The notes beneath the pieces are model-generated. The model had not been told where the DNA came from. It saw only the letters and a list, made by a program, of their open reading frames with translations, and did no database searches. A stretch of DNA of 64,000 nucleotides, taken from contig CAJQRC010000037.1 in assembly GCA_905480645.1 (NCBI GenBank), forward strand, positions 44,357 to 108,356. Reading direction: 5' to 3'. This stretch comes from an uncultured Tateyamaria sp. Its GTDB lineage: Bacteria > Pseudomonadota > Alphaproteobacteria > Rhodobacterales > Rhodobacteraceae. Positions 46,982 through 57,226 of the stretch are shown here, in pieces. Both the position numbers and the translations under genes were made by a program. The first letter of the stretch is position 1. Every line of letters starts with the position of its first letter.

Positions 46982-48163
46982 TTACCAGTTATTTGTAGTG
47001 ACCATTAGCTTGTCAAGTTTGTGAAAATGGTAACTATTTGCGTATACTGGCGGTTGGCTGATCTGTAAGTTTGGGTTGCTAGCAAATAACGCTGGTAGCG
47101 CTATTTGCATCTCTAGCCTAGCCAAGGGAGCACCAACACAGAAGTGTAAACCACCTCCAAAGGCTAGGTGGTTAGAGGGATTTCGAGTAGGATCGAACTT
47201 GTCAGGATTACGATAAACTGCTGGATCTCGTCCTGCTGCTCCAAGTATAAGTGCAATTTCGTCTCCCGGGTGCATAGTATGGCCACCTATATCAATCTTA
47301 TCGTATGCGTAACGAGTAAACATATGCAGCGGCGGATCGAAACGAAGAAGTTCTTCAATAGTGCCCGATGCCAAGCTCGGTGAAAGAGCTGCAGTCATTT
47401 TATTCTCGATTAGGCATTTTACGGCATTCCCAAGGCTATGTACCGTTGCTTCGTGCCCAGCATTAAGTAACAAAATACATGTGCTTATCATTTCGTCATG
47501 ACTCAGTTTGGCTCCATTCTCCTCGGCGGCAATCAATTCAGTGATTAGATCATCGCGTGGGTCATCGCGGCGTTGTTCTATGTAACCTCGTAAAAAATCT
47601 GCGAATTCAAATGCGGCTTGATTGGCTTCCTCTTCAGTCTGTACTGTGATGCCAGCCTGATAAATTGCAACCATTGCGCTGGACCAGCGCAAAAGGTCTG
47701 GTGCCATTTCCTCTGGCACTCCGAGTAAGCGAGCTATCACTTTTACTGGAAGATGCTGGCAATAGGTTGGAATTAGGTCAAACTCGCCTGTAGGTAATGC
47801 AATTAATAAGTCTGTACAAATTTTTTGGATGTCACCGGTCAGACTTGCGATACGTCGTGATGTAAATGCCCGTAATATGAGTAGACGCAGGCGTGTGTGT
47901 TTAGGGGGTTCAAGCTCAAGTAAAGAATGCTGCTCGACAGCATGAAATGCCTCAAGATGTTCCGACACTTCGCGGCTTTGAAAATCTGGAACTGCGCGTC
48001 CAAGCCGTTTGTCTCGGAGTACCTTGTGCACTGTGGCGTAGTCAAAAGCTGCTAGCATTTTATACTCTTGCCAGTACACGATGGGACCAGCCATGCGAGC
48101 GCTTTCATAGGCTAGGTAAGGATTTTGTATAAAATTATAATCATGTGGTGACTGGCTAAACAT
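46982..48163 (-). CDS. Cytochrome P450
   Basis: Soluble bacterial-type P450 monooxygenase of 393 residues. The I-helix oxygen-binding segment is LLNAGHEAT, the K-helix ExxR is EELLRFDPP, and the haem loop is FGGGLHFCVGAPLARLE with the thiolate ligand Cys342. No ferredoxin gene is adjacent, although ferredoxin-NADP reductase lies 2.3 kb away, which may be coincidence. Substrate unknown. Confidence 0.93.
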   Translation of the reverse strand: MFSQSPHDYNFIQNPYLAYESARMAGPIVYWQEYKMLAAFDYATVHKVLRDKRLGRAVPDFQSREVSEHLEAFHAVEQHSLLELEPPKHTRLRLLILRAFTSRRIASLTGDIQKICTDLLIALPTGEFDLIPTYCQHLPVKVIARLLGVPEEMAPDLLRWSSAMVAIYQAGITVQTEEEANQAAFEFADFLRGYIEQRRDDPRDDLITELIAAEENGAKLSHDEMISTCILLLNAGHEATVHSLGNAVKCLIENKMTAALSPSLASGTIEELLRFDPPLHMFTRYAYDKIDIGGHTMHPGDEIALILGAAGRDPAVYRNPDKFDPTRNPSNHLAFGGGLHFCVGAPLARLEMQIALPALFASNPNLQISQPPVYANSYHFHKLDKLMVTTNNW

Positions 48164-48589
48164 GGGATTAATTTCACAGGCTCATTGATGCTTGGCAAGT
48201 GCTACGGATTATTTTTAATGGTTAATCTGACGCTGGTTAAAAAGTTTAGAAACCTATATCTGCACATTTTTGGACCAATCTAAGCAAGTGCCATTTCAAT
48301 CCAATAATTAATTTACTGGGTTTTATAGAAATGATTGAAGTAATCACACAAATCAAAATAATTTATGTCTTATAGTCAATCCAAGTTATGAAGTTATTAA
48401 AACAATTGTTTAGAGTTACATTTTAAACTTACAGTAAATGGTAGGCGGATTTTTTATGAACTTTTTACGAGCCCTCAGTATAATACCCTTTTTGGTAATT
48501 TTTGGAAAATTCACTACCACTTTATTGATTAAAATTATGGATATTTATAAAAATGGAGTTATGCTGAGGTCTTGTTAAATAAAAGAAAG
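48164..48589. other. Intergenic region between tpiA and the P450 gene
   Basis: A 426-bp AT-rich stretch with no credible ORF, no strong hairpin and no recognisable RNA. It probably contains the P450 promoter at its left edge. Confidence 0.5.
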
Positions 48590-49336
48590 TTATGTCTCTG
48601 CTAGTGCGTCGATAATAGGTTGAAAGTCCGTAGCTTTTAGAGAAGCGCCGCCCACCAATGCGCCATCGACATTTTCGACCTGAAAAATTTCAGTGGCATT
48701 GGTAGCTTTGACTGATCCGCCGTACAGGAGCCTTATTTTCATGCCCTCTGTACCAAAGCGATTAATTAATTCGTCCCGCAGCATATCGTGGGTTTCTTTG
48801 ATTTGATTTAAGGTGGGTGTCTTTCCAGTGCCGATAGCCCAGATGGGCTCATATGCTACTATTGTATTCACTGCAGTTGCATCATCAGGCAGGGATGCGT
48901 GAAGCTGTGTTCCAATAATAGTAAGGGTGTCTTTACTTGAACGTTCGGCTGCGCTTTCACCTATACACAAAATAGCAATTAGACCAGCGGACCAAGCAGC
49001 TTGCACTTTGGCCCGCACCCTTTGGTTGTCTTCATTATGGCCGTCACGACGCTCAGAATGACCAACAATTACATATTTAGCGCCAGTTTCCGCGATCATT
49101 GACGCTGAAATATCTCCGGTGTATGCGCCATCTTTTTCAACATGACAGTCTTGACCTCCGATTTTAATAAAACTGTTTACAGTTTTTTCTACGGCTTTAT
49201 TGAGCAAAGTGTGGGGAGGGCAAACTATTACTTCAGGGTCAGAGATATTTTGACCCACTGTTAAAGTGGTTAGGTCGTCCAAGAGATTATTATCTCCGTT
49301 CATTTTCCAATTACCTGCTGCTATTTTGCGCCGCAT
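48590..49336 (-). CDS. tpiA: Triosephosphate isomerase
   Basis: Interconverts dihydroxyacetone phosphate and glyceraldehyde 3-phosphate. The 248-residue TIM barrel has AAGNWKMNG with the catalytic Lys, YVIVGHSERR with the catalytic His, and AYEPIWAIGTGKTPT with the catalytic Glu, followed by the phosphate-binding loop LLYGGSVKATNATEI. All catalytic residues are present. The gene stands alone, with a long non-coding stretch upstream. Confidence 0.97.
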   Translation of the reverse strand: MRRKIAAGNWKMNGDNNLLDDLTTLTVGQNISDPEVIVCPPHTLLNKAVEKTVNSFIKIGGQDCHVEKDGAYTGDISASMIAETGAKYVIVGHSERRDGHNEDNQRVRAKVQAAWSAGLIAILCIGESAAERSSKDTLTIIGTQLHASLPDDATAVNTIVAYEPIWAIGTGKTPTLNQIKETHDMLRDELINRFGTEGMKIRLLYGGSVKATNATEIFQVENVDGALVGGASLKATDFQPIIDALAET

Positions 49337-50280
49337 ATCATCGTGCCTCTAAATTGGATTCTATTTGTCCTAGCACTGGATCTGGGTTCCTACCAGTGTG
49401 GTTTGAAGTCTTTACGGTAAATCTAGGTAATTCACTCTGGTACTAATAACAGATACGCAAATTTATGATTGAATAACTTTCAAAGAGAATTGGAGGTCGT
49501 TAATTTTGATGAGATTAGGCTGCCTTAGTGCACAGAGGATTTGTGCAAATAAGGTTACCATGCAAAAGTAGGCTGAATTGGAAATGGAGATTGGCAATTT
49601 TCTTGTTGTTGAAGGGTTCCGATTAAAGGGTTAGGTAATAGTTATTGGGTCGCAAGCACCTCAATAAAAAAGTTTCTGAGCTACGGTTATTTAATTCATA
49701 GTTGTATTTTACTTTGTCCAAACGCCCTGTTTTTGTTTCTTCGGCGTCGATATAAAAGTTTCATTACCGGATAATAATTGTCCATTTGTATAAAGTAATG
49801 GGGCACAGATCCAAAAGTCATTAAATAATTTCTTTTTGAATTGTGTCGATCACTCATTAGCCAATTTTAAAATTCAAAAATGAATTTTTGACATTTTAAT
49901 ATTAGACTATTTTAGCCCTGAGAAGCGTTTATTCCTGCAGAAACTAAACAGATATTAGGTGAGATTGATATTGTTGGACCCTATAATTTGAACAAGAACT
50001 TAAATTTTTACGGCGATGTGTCTCTTAGTCAGGTTTCATTGACTCAAGGATTTAGTATATTTTGCAAAAGTGTGAAGTTAAATACTGTCATAATCAACAT
50101 CCTTTTTTACAATAAAAGTTGCTCATTTGCTACGCAAATCATCTAGGGCTAACTTACACAAATTTGGTTGAGCCATTCAAAAGTAATGATTTTTTTTAAA
50201 ATAAATCAAGTAGGCAATAGAGCCATTGAAACCAATTATACGGTTTAAGTATTTACAAATATGTTGCCAAAAATGTCTAT
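49337..50280. other. Long non-coding stretch upstream of tpiA
   Basis: At 944 bp this is the longest gap in the housekeeping part of the window. I find no ORF with credible composition, no tRNA, no clear terminator and no repeated units. It is very AT-rich with scattered stops in all frames. It may be the residue of deleted genes or hold an unrecognised small RNA. Confidence 0.45.
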
Positions 50281-50661
50281 TTAATTAGTGTTCTGATTGG
50301 CCCTAAGCTCATCGATGTCTTTAAAATTAATAGATTCTCCACACCCACAAGAGTCTGAAACGTTAGGATTATTAAATTTGAAACCAGACTCCAGCAGTGA
50401 GGTTTCATAATCGATTTCAGTCCCAAAAAGAAACATTTGTGCCATTGGTGCTATAATTATTCGTGCACCATTTTGTTCGACGGTTTCGTCATTAGGGTCT
50501 GCTTGTTCCACATATTCCATAGTATATTCCATGCCCGCACATCCGCCTTTTTTTACTCCTATACGGAGACCGAGATGCCCTTTTTGGGCCATCAGTTTGG
50601 AAATATGTGAAGCGGCGCGTTCGGTAATGCTTACAGCTGGTTTGCTTGGAATGGATAACAT
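50281..50661 (-). CDS. A-type iron-sulfur cluster carrier (SufA/IscA/ErpA family)
   Basis: Scaffold or carrier that receives Fe-S clusters and passes them to target proteins. The 126 residues have the three conserved Cys ligands: GVKKGGCAGMEY and the C-terminal DSCGCGES. The N-terminal 12 residues lead into ITERAASHISKLM. A sufT gene lies 328 bp upstream on the same strand, which fits a SUF role, but the sufBCDS genes are not in the window, so I do not choose between SufA and ErpA. Confidence 0.9.
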   Translation of the reverse strand: MLSIPSKPAVSITERAASHISKLMAQKGHLGLRIGVKKGGCAGMEYTMEYVEQADPNDETVEQNGARIIIAPMAQMFLFGTEIDYETSLLESGFKFNNPNVSDSCGCGESINFKDIDELRANQNTN

Positions 50662-50989
50662 AATTAAGCCCTGAGTGACTATATGATGATATTAAGATGT
50701 GATTGATTGTCTCACAAGGGGGGGAATACAACAAGGGTTGCATATCATGCAATGAAACTGATGTATCTTTAAGACTGACTTAGTCACATAAATTCCAACG
50801 CTTATAAAATTGTGTAAAAGGATAAAGGCTTACAGCATTCTTGACTATACCCTGCTCTTTAAAAATTGAAAAATCAAAAATGAGAAACAGAACAGGGTTT
50901 TAACAGGAGTCGTGTTGTAGTTTATTAAGGATCACAAGTCTATTTAAGATATCAGCTCTGTTATGAACAAATATTATGCTATTTTTAAA
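50662..50989. other. Intergenic region between sufT and the A-type carrier gene
   Basis: A 328-bp AT-rich stretch without a credible gene. Its length argues for a separate promoter for the A-type carrier rather than simple read-through from sufT. Confidence 0.5.
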
Positions 50990-51352
50990 TTACATAAAGC
51001 CCAATTCCAAGCGGGCTTCATCTGACATCATTTCCATACCCCAAGGTGGTTCCCAAACCAGTTCTACATCTACTTGTTTTACTCCTTGCAAAGGTTCAAC
51101 CGCATCGGCAACCCAACCGGGCATCTCTCCGGCGACTGGGCACCCTGGTGCAGTCAGGCTCATTAGAATCTTGATCTCATTTTGTGCAGAAATGTCTATG
51201 GTATAGATCAACCCAAGTTCATAAATATTCACGGGGATTTCAGGATCATACACCGATCGGCACGCCTCAACCACGGACTCGTAGAGATCATGGTCAGTTG
51301 ATGAAGGCGCAATTAACGGCGTTCCTTCAAGCATGTCATTCGATTGGTTCAT
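50990..51352 (-). CDS. sufT: SUF-associated MIP18 (DUF59) family protein, SufT
   Basis: Accessory factor for Fe-S protein maturation. The 120 residues are a single MIP18/DUF59 domain: ACRSVYDPEIPVNIYELGLIY with the conserved DPE, then MSLTAPGCPVAGEMPG with the conserved Cys, and VWEPPWGMEMMSDEARLELGF at the C-terminus, the ending typical of SufT. Together with the A-type carrier gene to the left it indicates a SUF-type assembly pathway. Confidence 0.92.
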   Translation of the reverse strand: MNQSNDMLEGTPLIAPSSTDHDLYESVVEACRSVYDPEIPVNIYELGLIYTIDISAQNEIKILMSLTAPGCPVAGEMPGWVADAVEPLQGVKQVDVELVWEPPWGMEMMSDEARLELGFM

Positions 51353-51684
51353 TTGAATCTCACAATTTTCCTGACAATTTATATAGGGATTACAGGAGCA
51401 GTGGTAAAGGGGTCATATAGGTAACTTAAACGGTGTCTGGTTATTAATTCTCTTTTATAAATCTGCCAATAGTTGAAAATGTAATATATGAGGTCAATTG
51501 AGGTCAATAAGGGGGAAAATAATTTAATTAAAAACCAAAAATACATTCTGGGCACAACTTTTTACAGGATGAGCCTTTTTGCGTAAAAATTTTTTCAGAA
51601 TTATTGGATAGCCGTTGCACTACTTCGTGATTGTTTCTAATTCCTACAAACAAACCTTGTCCGCTGTGCTGCATGGGATTCACA
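51353..51684. other. Divergent intergenic region between sufT and tgt
   Basis: A 332-bp stretch. The tgt frame runs back into it (to 51631), but that extension is not family-like. No other gene, hairpin or RNA is evident. Confidence 0.5.
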
Positions 51685-52812
51685 ATGAAAAGCTTTTCTT
51701 TTGATTTGGCTGCATCCGACGGCCGTGCACGTACTGGCGTTATCCAAACGCCGCGAGGCAGTATTCGTACTCCAGCTTTTATGCCCGTGGGCACTGCTGC
51801 AACTGTCAAGGCTATGTTTCCTGAATCTGTGCGTCAGACTGGAGCTGATATTCTGCTTGGAAATACCTATCATCTGATGCTTCGTCCGACGGCAGAACGT
51901 ATTTATAACCTTGGTGGTTTACATGAATTTATGAATTGGAGCGGTCCAATTTTGACGGACAGTGGTGGTTTTCAGGTGATGAGCCTCTCTGGCTTGAGAA
52001 AACTAACTGAGCACGGCGTGACCTTCAAAAGTCATATTGATGGTTCAAAGCATGAGCTTACTCCGGAACGTTCTATGGAAGTCCAGCGCTTGCTTGGTTC
52101 CGATATTGTCATGTGTTTTGATGAATGCCCCGCACTACCTTCGGATTACGATAAGATCGCAAAAAGTATGGAACTTTCAATGCGTTGGGCTGAGCGTTCG
52201 CGCACTGCTTTTGGAGATCGACCTGGCTATGCTTTGTTTGGTATTCAGCAAGGTGGCTTAGAAAAAGATTTGCGCAGGCAAAGTGCTGAGGTGCTTTGTC
52301 AAATTGGTTTTGAAGGTTACGCCGTCGGAGGTTTGGCTGTTGGCGAAGGTCAAGAGGCAATGTTCGGTTGCTTGGACTATGCGGCGGAGCAGTTACCCAA
52401 GGATAAACCACGTTATCTGATGGGTGTGGGAAAGCCTGATGATATGGTAGGAGCAGTTGCGCGTGGAATTGATATGATGGATTGTGTGCTTCCCTCTCGT
52501 TCCGGGCGAACAGGTCAAGTATTTACCCGCTCGGGAGTGCTAAATATAAAAAATGCTAGGCATGCTGATGATCCGCGTCCATTGGATGAAAATTGTTCTT
52601 GTCCGGCCTGTAATAGTTATTCGCGCGCTTACCTTCACCATGTTTTTCGTAGTCAAGAAATTTTAAGCTCAATGCTTTTGACTTGGCACAACTTACAATA
52701 TTATCAGGATATTATGACCAGTATGCGGGAGGCTATTATGAAAGGTGTTTTTGAGGCTTGGCAATCTGAATTTTACACCAGCCGCATTCAGGGTGATATT
52801 GAGCCTTTATAG
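51685..52812 (+). CDS. tgt: tRNA-guanine transglycosylase
   Basis: Exchanges guanine 34 for preQ1 in tRNAs with GUN anticodons, the step before QueA. The 375 residues contain [16 protein letters not shown], the nucleophile region SGGFQVMSL with the Asp in [30 protein letters not shown], and [12 protein letters not shown] with the second catalytic Asp. Zinc ligands are at [16 protein letters not shown]. The start at 51685 ([11 protein letters not shown]) is family-like. A start at 51673 is possible. The substrate tRNA-Asp genes occur in the same window. Confidence 0.96.
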   Translation: MKSFSFDLAASDGRARTGVIQTPRGSIRTPAFMPVGTAATVKAMFPESVRQTGADILLGNTYHLMLRPTAERIYNLGGLHEFMNWSGPILTDSGGFQVMSLSGLRKLTEHGVTFKSHIDGSKHELTPERSMEVQRLLGSDIVMCFDECPALPSDYDKIAKSMELSMRWAERSRTAFGDRPGYALFGIQQGGLEKDLRRQSAEVLCQIGFEGYAVGGLAVGEGQEAMFGCLDYAAEQLPKDKPRYLMGVGKPDDMVGAVARGIDMMDCVLPSRSGRTGQVFTRSGVLNIKNARHADDPRPLDENCSCPACNSYSRAYLHHVFRSQEILSSMLLTWHNLQYYQDIMTSMREAIMKGVFEAWQSEFYTSRIQGDIEPL

Positions 52813-53169
52813 TTAATATTACCGCTATAATTTCTTGATGAGAAATTGTGGTTACCTACCTCTTGATTTGTTTGCTGCGAGAAGCCACTGCTACAATTTT
52901 CAAAAGGTTATTGAACTTAAAAAACTGTATTGAGTGAGTTCAAAAAATCTGCGTTTGGTTTGTTATAACTTGCGCTCTGTTTTATTTAACATATTTAATG
53001 ATTTGGGCTGGTTTTTATCATGTTATTAAGCTTATCCCAAATGAACGACATTCTGTCACTTGACACAGGACTGCATCAGACACAGATCATTATGTAAGTA
53101 CATAAAAGGAAACAGCCACGGTCGCCAATATAGGGGCCAAATTGTTTTGCCAAAAATAAGGATTAAATT
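52813..53169. other. Intergenic region upstream of lon
   Basis: A 357-bp stretch without a gene. It contains CTTGACA at 53059-53065, which could be a -35 element of a housekeeping or heat-shock promoter for lon, but no matching -10 sequence lies at the usual 16-18 nt spacing, so I do not call a promoter. Confidence 0.45.
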
Positions 53170-55578
53170 ATGTCGGAGCCACTTAACGCCTCTTATCCAG
53201 TTTTACCATTGCGAGACATTGTCGTATTTCCTCATATGATTGTCCCACTTTTCGTGGGGCGTGAAAAATCAGTGCGTGCTTTGGAAGAAGTAATGGCAGA
53301 CGACAAGCAAATATTATTGTCTAGCCAGACGGATCCAGCCGTTGATGATCCAGATGCATCCGGCATCTACAAAACAGGCGTGCTAGCCAATGTTCTGCAA
53401 CTTCTTAAATTGCCGGATGGGACAGTCAAGGTGCTCGTTGAGGGTCAAGCGAGAGTGCAGATAACAGAGTTCCTTGAAAACGAAAATTTCTTTGAAGCAC
53501 GATCTGAATATCTAACGGAAACGCCTGGGGATGAAGCTACCACCGAGGCACTATTGAGATCGGTTGGTAATGAATTTGAACGATACTCTAAAGTCAAAAA
53601 AAATATTCCTGACGAAGCGCTTGCTGCTGTTGGTGAAACTACAGAACCTGCCAAGTTGGCAGACTTAGTTGCTGGTCATCTCGGCATTGAGGTGGAGCAA
53701 AAACAGGACTTACTAGAGACACTCGCTGTTTCTGAACGGCTTGAGAAAGTCTATGGCCTAATGCAAGGCGAAATGAGCGTTTTGAAGGTTGAGAAAAAAA
53801 TTAAGACCCGCGTCAAATCTCAAATGGAAAAAACTCAGCGCGAATACTATCTCAACGAACAGATGAAAGCTATTCAGCAAGAATTGGGCGATGGTGAAGA
53901 TGGCAAAAACGAAATAGTAGAACTTGAAGAGAAAATTTCGGACATTAAGCTGAGTAAAGAGGCACGTGAGAAAGCTGATGCTGAAATCAAAAAATTGAAA
54001 AATATGTCGCCAATGAGTGCAGAGGCCACCGTTGTGCGCAACTACTTAGATTGGATGCTGTCCATCCCGTGGGGCATAAAATCTCGCGTTAAAAAAGATT
54101 TAGGTAGAGCTGAAGTCATATTGGATAATGACCATTACGGGCTGGAAAAAGTAAAAGAACGCATTGTTGAATATTTAGCTGTGCAGCAACGATCAAAAAA
54201 AATGAAGGGCCCAATAATGTGCTTGGTTGGCCCACCTGGGGTGGGTAAAACATCACTGGGTAAGTCTGTCGCTAAAGCAACGGGGCGAGAATTTATTCGT
54301 ATTAGTCTTGGAGGTGTACGCGACGAGTCCGAAATTCGTGGTCATAGACGGACTTACATCGGCTCAATGCCGGGTAAGATTATTCAAGCTCTTAAAAAAG
54401 CAAAGACCACTAATCCGTTAATTCTATTAGATGAAATAGATAAGATGGGTCAAGATTTCCGAGGTGATCCAGCATCGGCGATGCTAGAGGTTCTGGATCC
54501 TGAGCAAAACTCTACCTTTGTAGATCACTACCTTGAGGTTGAATATGATTTATCGAACGTGATGTTTTTGACTACATCAAACTCCTACAACATGCCCAGC
54601 CCACTTTTGGATAGAATGGAGATCATTCCTTTGGCGGGTTACACTGAGGATGAAAAGCGAGAAATTGCAAAACAACACCTTATTAAAAAGCAGATTGAAA
54701 ATCATGGCTTGAAAAAGTCTGAGTTTGAACTCACGGATGACGCACTGGATTCCATTATTCGTTATTACACACGAGAAGCTGGTGTCCGGAACCTTGAGCG
54801 TGAAATTGCAAAAGTTGCACGGAAATGTCTGACAAAAATTGTCAAAAAGGAAGTTGTTTCAGTGCAGGTTACTGGTGATAATATTGACGAATTTTTAGGC
54901 GTTCGTAAACACCGTCATGGATTAGCTGAGCAAGAGGATCAAGTTGGTGTCGTCACTGGTTTGGCATGGACTTCCGTCGGTGGTGATCTGCTGCACATTG
55001 AGGGGTTAAAACTTCCTGGTAAGGGCAGGATGAAAACTACTGGGAAATTAGGCGATGTGATGAAGGAAAGCATCGATGCAGCATCAAGCTATGTGAGGTC
55101 GATTAGCCCTCAGATAGGGGTCAAGCCGACTAAGTTTGATAAAATTGATATCCATGTCCATGTGCCGGATGGGGCCACTCCAAAAGATGGCCCATCCGCT
55201 GGTTTAGCGATGGTTACTTCAATTGTTTCTGTGTTGACTGGGATCCCGGTGCATAGAGATATTGCGATGACTGGTGAGGTGTCTTTAAGAGGCAATGCCA
55301 TGCCGATTGGCGGATTGAAAGAAAAGTTGTTGGCGGCTTTGCGTGGTGGAATTAAAACGGTTTTAATACCACAGGAAAATGAAAAGGATTTAGCAGAAAT
55401 TCCGGATAATGTGAAAGAGGGGTTAGAAATTATCCCAGTTTCACATGTGAGCGAAGTACTCAAACGTGCGCTTATCAGACTGCCGGTCGAGATTGAGTGG
55501 GATGAAGCTGCAGAAGAAGCTGCTGCTTCGGCAGCAGCCAGTGCACAATCTGACGTTGCAGGTGCAACCACTCATTAG
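53170..55578 (+). CDS. lon: ATP-dependent protease Lon
   Basis: Homo-hexameric AAA+ protease that degrades misfolded and regulatory proteins in the cytosol. The 802 residues include the N-terminal substrate domain (YPVLPLRDIVVFPHM), a coiled-coil linker (about 195-280), Walker A GPPGVGKTS at about 354, Walker B ILLDEIDK, and the C-terminal protease with Ser676 in PKDGPSAGLAM and the dyad Lys in GGLKEKLLAALRGG. The Ala-rich tail is variable. A terminator follows 20 bp after the stop. Confidence 0.97.
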   Translation: MSEPLNASYPVLPLRDIVVFPHMIVPLFVGREKSVRALEEVMADDKQILLSSQTDPAVDDPDASGIYKTGVLANVLQLLKLPDGTVKVLVEGQARVQITEFLENENFFEARSEYLTETPGDEATTEALLRSVGNEFERYSKVKKNIPDEALAAVGETTEPAKLADLVAGHLGIEVEQKQDLLETLAVSERLEKVYGLMQGEMSVLKVEKKIKTRVKSQMEKTQREYYLNEQMKAIQQELGDGEDGKNEIVELEEKISDIKLSKEAREKADAEIKKLKNMSPMSAEATVVRNYLDWMLSIPWGIKSRVKKDLGRAEVILDNDHYGLEKVKERIVEYLAVQQRSKKMKGPIMCLVGPPGVGKTSLGKSVAKATGREFIRISLGGVRDESEIRGHRRTYIGSMPGKIIQALKKAKTTNPLILLDEIDKMGQDFRGDPASAMLEVLDPEQNSTFVDHYLEVEYDLSNVMFLTTSNSYNMPSPLLDRMEIIPLAGYTEDEKREIAKQHLIKKQIENHGLKKSEFELTDDALDSIIRYYTREAGVRNLEREIAKVARKCLTKIVKKEVVSVQVTGDNIDEFLGVRKHRHGLAEQEDQVGVVTGLAWTSVGGDLLHIEGLKLPGKGRMKTTGKLGDVMKESIDAASSYVRSISPQIGVKPTKFDKIDIHVHVPDGATPKDGPSAGLAMVTSIVSVLTGIPVHRDIAMTGEVSLRGNAMPIGGLKEKLLAALRGGIKTVLIPQENEKDLAEIPDNVKEGLEIIPVSHVSEVLKRALIRLPVEIEWDEAAEEAAASAAASAQSDVAGATTH

Positions 55579-55597
55579 CCTCGCTTGAACCACTATT

Positions 55598-55630
55598 AAA
55601 TCATGCAGCTTTTTAGCTGCGTGATTTTTT
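55598..55630 (+). terminator. Intrinsic terminator of lon
   Basis: A 13-bp stem, AAATCATGCAGCT (55598-55610) with AGCTGCGTGATTT (55615-55627, one wobble pair), has a TTTT loop and runs on into further T residues. It lies just after the lon stop codon. Confidence 0.88.
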
Positions 55631-55834
55631 GAAATTAATATTATGCATGGCCGCCATTTTAAATTGTTTGTTTACTTGTGATTAGTTTTTTTAAGAAATT
55701 ATTGAAAAATGATATAACTATTTTGCAATAGCAAAGGCTTTGCCAGTATTTAAATATCGCCAAACCTGTGATTGTAAATCACATAACGAAAAGGGTTGAA
55801 GCTCCCTCTGCCTTTGAGTAATAGGTTCCATAGC

Positions 55835-55910
<76 letters not shown>

Positions 55911-56110
55911 TAAACTCCCCTAAACCGGCCATAAAATTAAGATAATAATCTATTATCAGAGTTTTACAGGGACAATACTATCGACAAAGCTTAAAGTTGC
56001 GCCAGGTCATAGGAGCAGCAGTTTACTCAGCCCGACTGGCTTAGTATGCACGTAAAAAATGTACAGCCCACAAGGCCCATGTTGCGGGAGTGTAAGAAAA
56101 GGAAGTACAA

Positions 56111-57226
56111 ATGTGTTTTTTGATTAAATTTTGCGGCTTGGCCGTTGTCGGAATTGTTAGCTGCAGCGCCAATCTGGCAAGTTCTTGCACTTTCATCACA
56201 CTCAAAGGAGTTGATGGCACAGTAGTTGCCTCTCGGACAATGGAATGGGGCACATTTGATCTGTCGCCTATGATGACTTTCGTGCCTGCTGGTACGGAGT
56301 CCTCGGCAATGAAAATGCCGGACGGGCAGGACGGAGCGAAATGGGTAACCAAGTATGACGTGGCGGGGGTCACAATGCTGGGCCAGATGCTCTTTGGCGA
56401 TGGGATAAACTCGGAAGGTTTGAACGTTTCTTTACTCTACTTGCCAGGGTTCGCGGGGTATCAAGCATATGACCCTGAACAAGCTGCAATCTCGCTAGCT
56501 CCCGTCGACTTTACTGGCTTTATGTTGAGCCAGTTCGCGTCGGTAGCTGAAGTCAGGGAGGCGGCTCAAAACATCCGAGTTGTGCCTGTTGTCACGCCCG
56601 AACTCGGCGTTGCGGCACCAGTACACTTCTCGATAACTGACAGAAGCGGCGATCAAGTCATAGTGGAATACATCGGGGGCGTTCTGAAAATATATGAAAA
56701 GACTTTGGGTGTGTTAACAAACTCACCACCTTACGACTGGCATATCAATAATGCACGGAATTACATTAACATGCGATCCGTTGATTGGCCTGAAGTTGAT
56801 GTCAACGGTGTCGACCTTGCGCCAATTGGGTACGGAACCGGTCTGTTGGGTTTACCAGGAGATTTTACCCCTCCGTCACGTTTTATTCGTGCGTTGGCTT
56901 GGACGCAGACATCTCGCCCAACCGATGGTGGAGAAGACACAGTACACGAAGCTCTCCGCATCCTTGCAAACTTCCAGCTGCCCATGGAAGCAACAGATCA
57001 AAAGTTGAATCCTGCCGAGCTCAAGGTTCTGAAGTACGGAGGCACGCAATACACGGTGTCTTATGACCTCCAAAATTTAAGGGCCTATTTCCAAACAAGC
57101 GAAAACCCTAATGTGCGGAGTGTTGATTTTAACAATTTTGATTTTAATGCACTTTCCACCCCCTTGAAAATACCGATGCGCGATCAGTCGATGCCGTTTG
57201 CAACTGATGTGACTCCCATTCGTTGA
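56111..57226 (+). CDS. Exported linear amide C-N hydrolase (choloylglycine hydrolase/penicillin V acylase family)
   Basis: Ntn hydrolase of 371 residues. A signal peptide (1-25, LASS) ends directly before Cys26, so export would expose Cys26 as the N-terminal nucleophile, as in this family. Arg42 (VASRTMEWG) and the TNSPPYDWHINNARNY segment carry other active-site residues. Family members cut bile-salt, penicillin V or acyl-homoserine-lactone amide bonds, and the substrate here is open. AAGGAAG precedes the ATG. The base composition looks richer in GC than the housekeeping genes, and it is the first gene after tRNA-Val, so lateral gain is likely. Confidence 0.85.
   Translation: MCFLIKFCGLAVVGIVSCSANLASSCTFITLKGVDGTVVASRTMEWGTFDLSPMMTFVPAGTESSAMKMPDGQDGAKWVTKYDVAGVTMLGQMLFGDGINSEGLNVSLLYLPGFAGYQAYDPEQAAISLAPVDFTGFMLSQFASVAEVREAAQNIRVVPVVTPELGVAAPVHFSITDRSGDQVIVEYIGGVLKIYEKTLGVLTNSPPYDWHINNARNYINMRSVDWPEVDVNGVDLAPIGYGTGLLGLPGDFTPPSRFIRALAWTQTSRPTDGGEDTVHEALRILANFQLPMEATDQKLNPAELKVLKYGGTQYTVSYDLQNLRAYFQTSENPNVRSVDFNNFDFNALSTPLKIPMRDQSMPFATDVTPIR

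Noticed and set aside
53059..53100. Heat-shock promoter ahead of lon
   Set aside because: CTTGACA is present, but no -10 element was found at proper spacing.
55110..55571. 153-codon minus-strand frame
   Set aside because: Antisense shadow of the lon protease domain.
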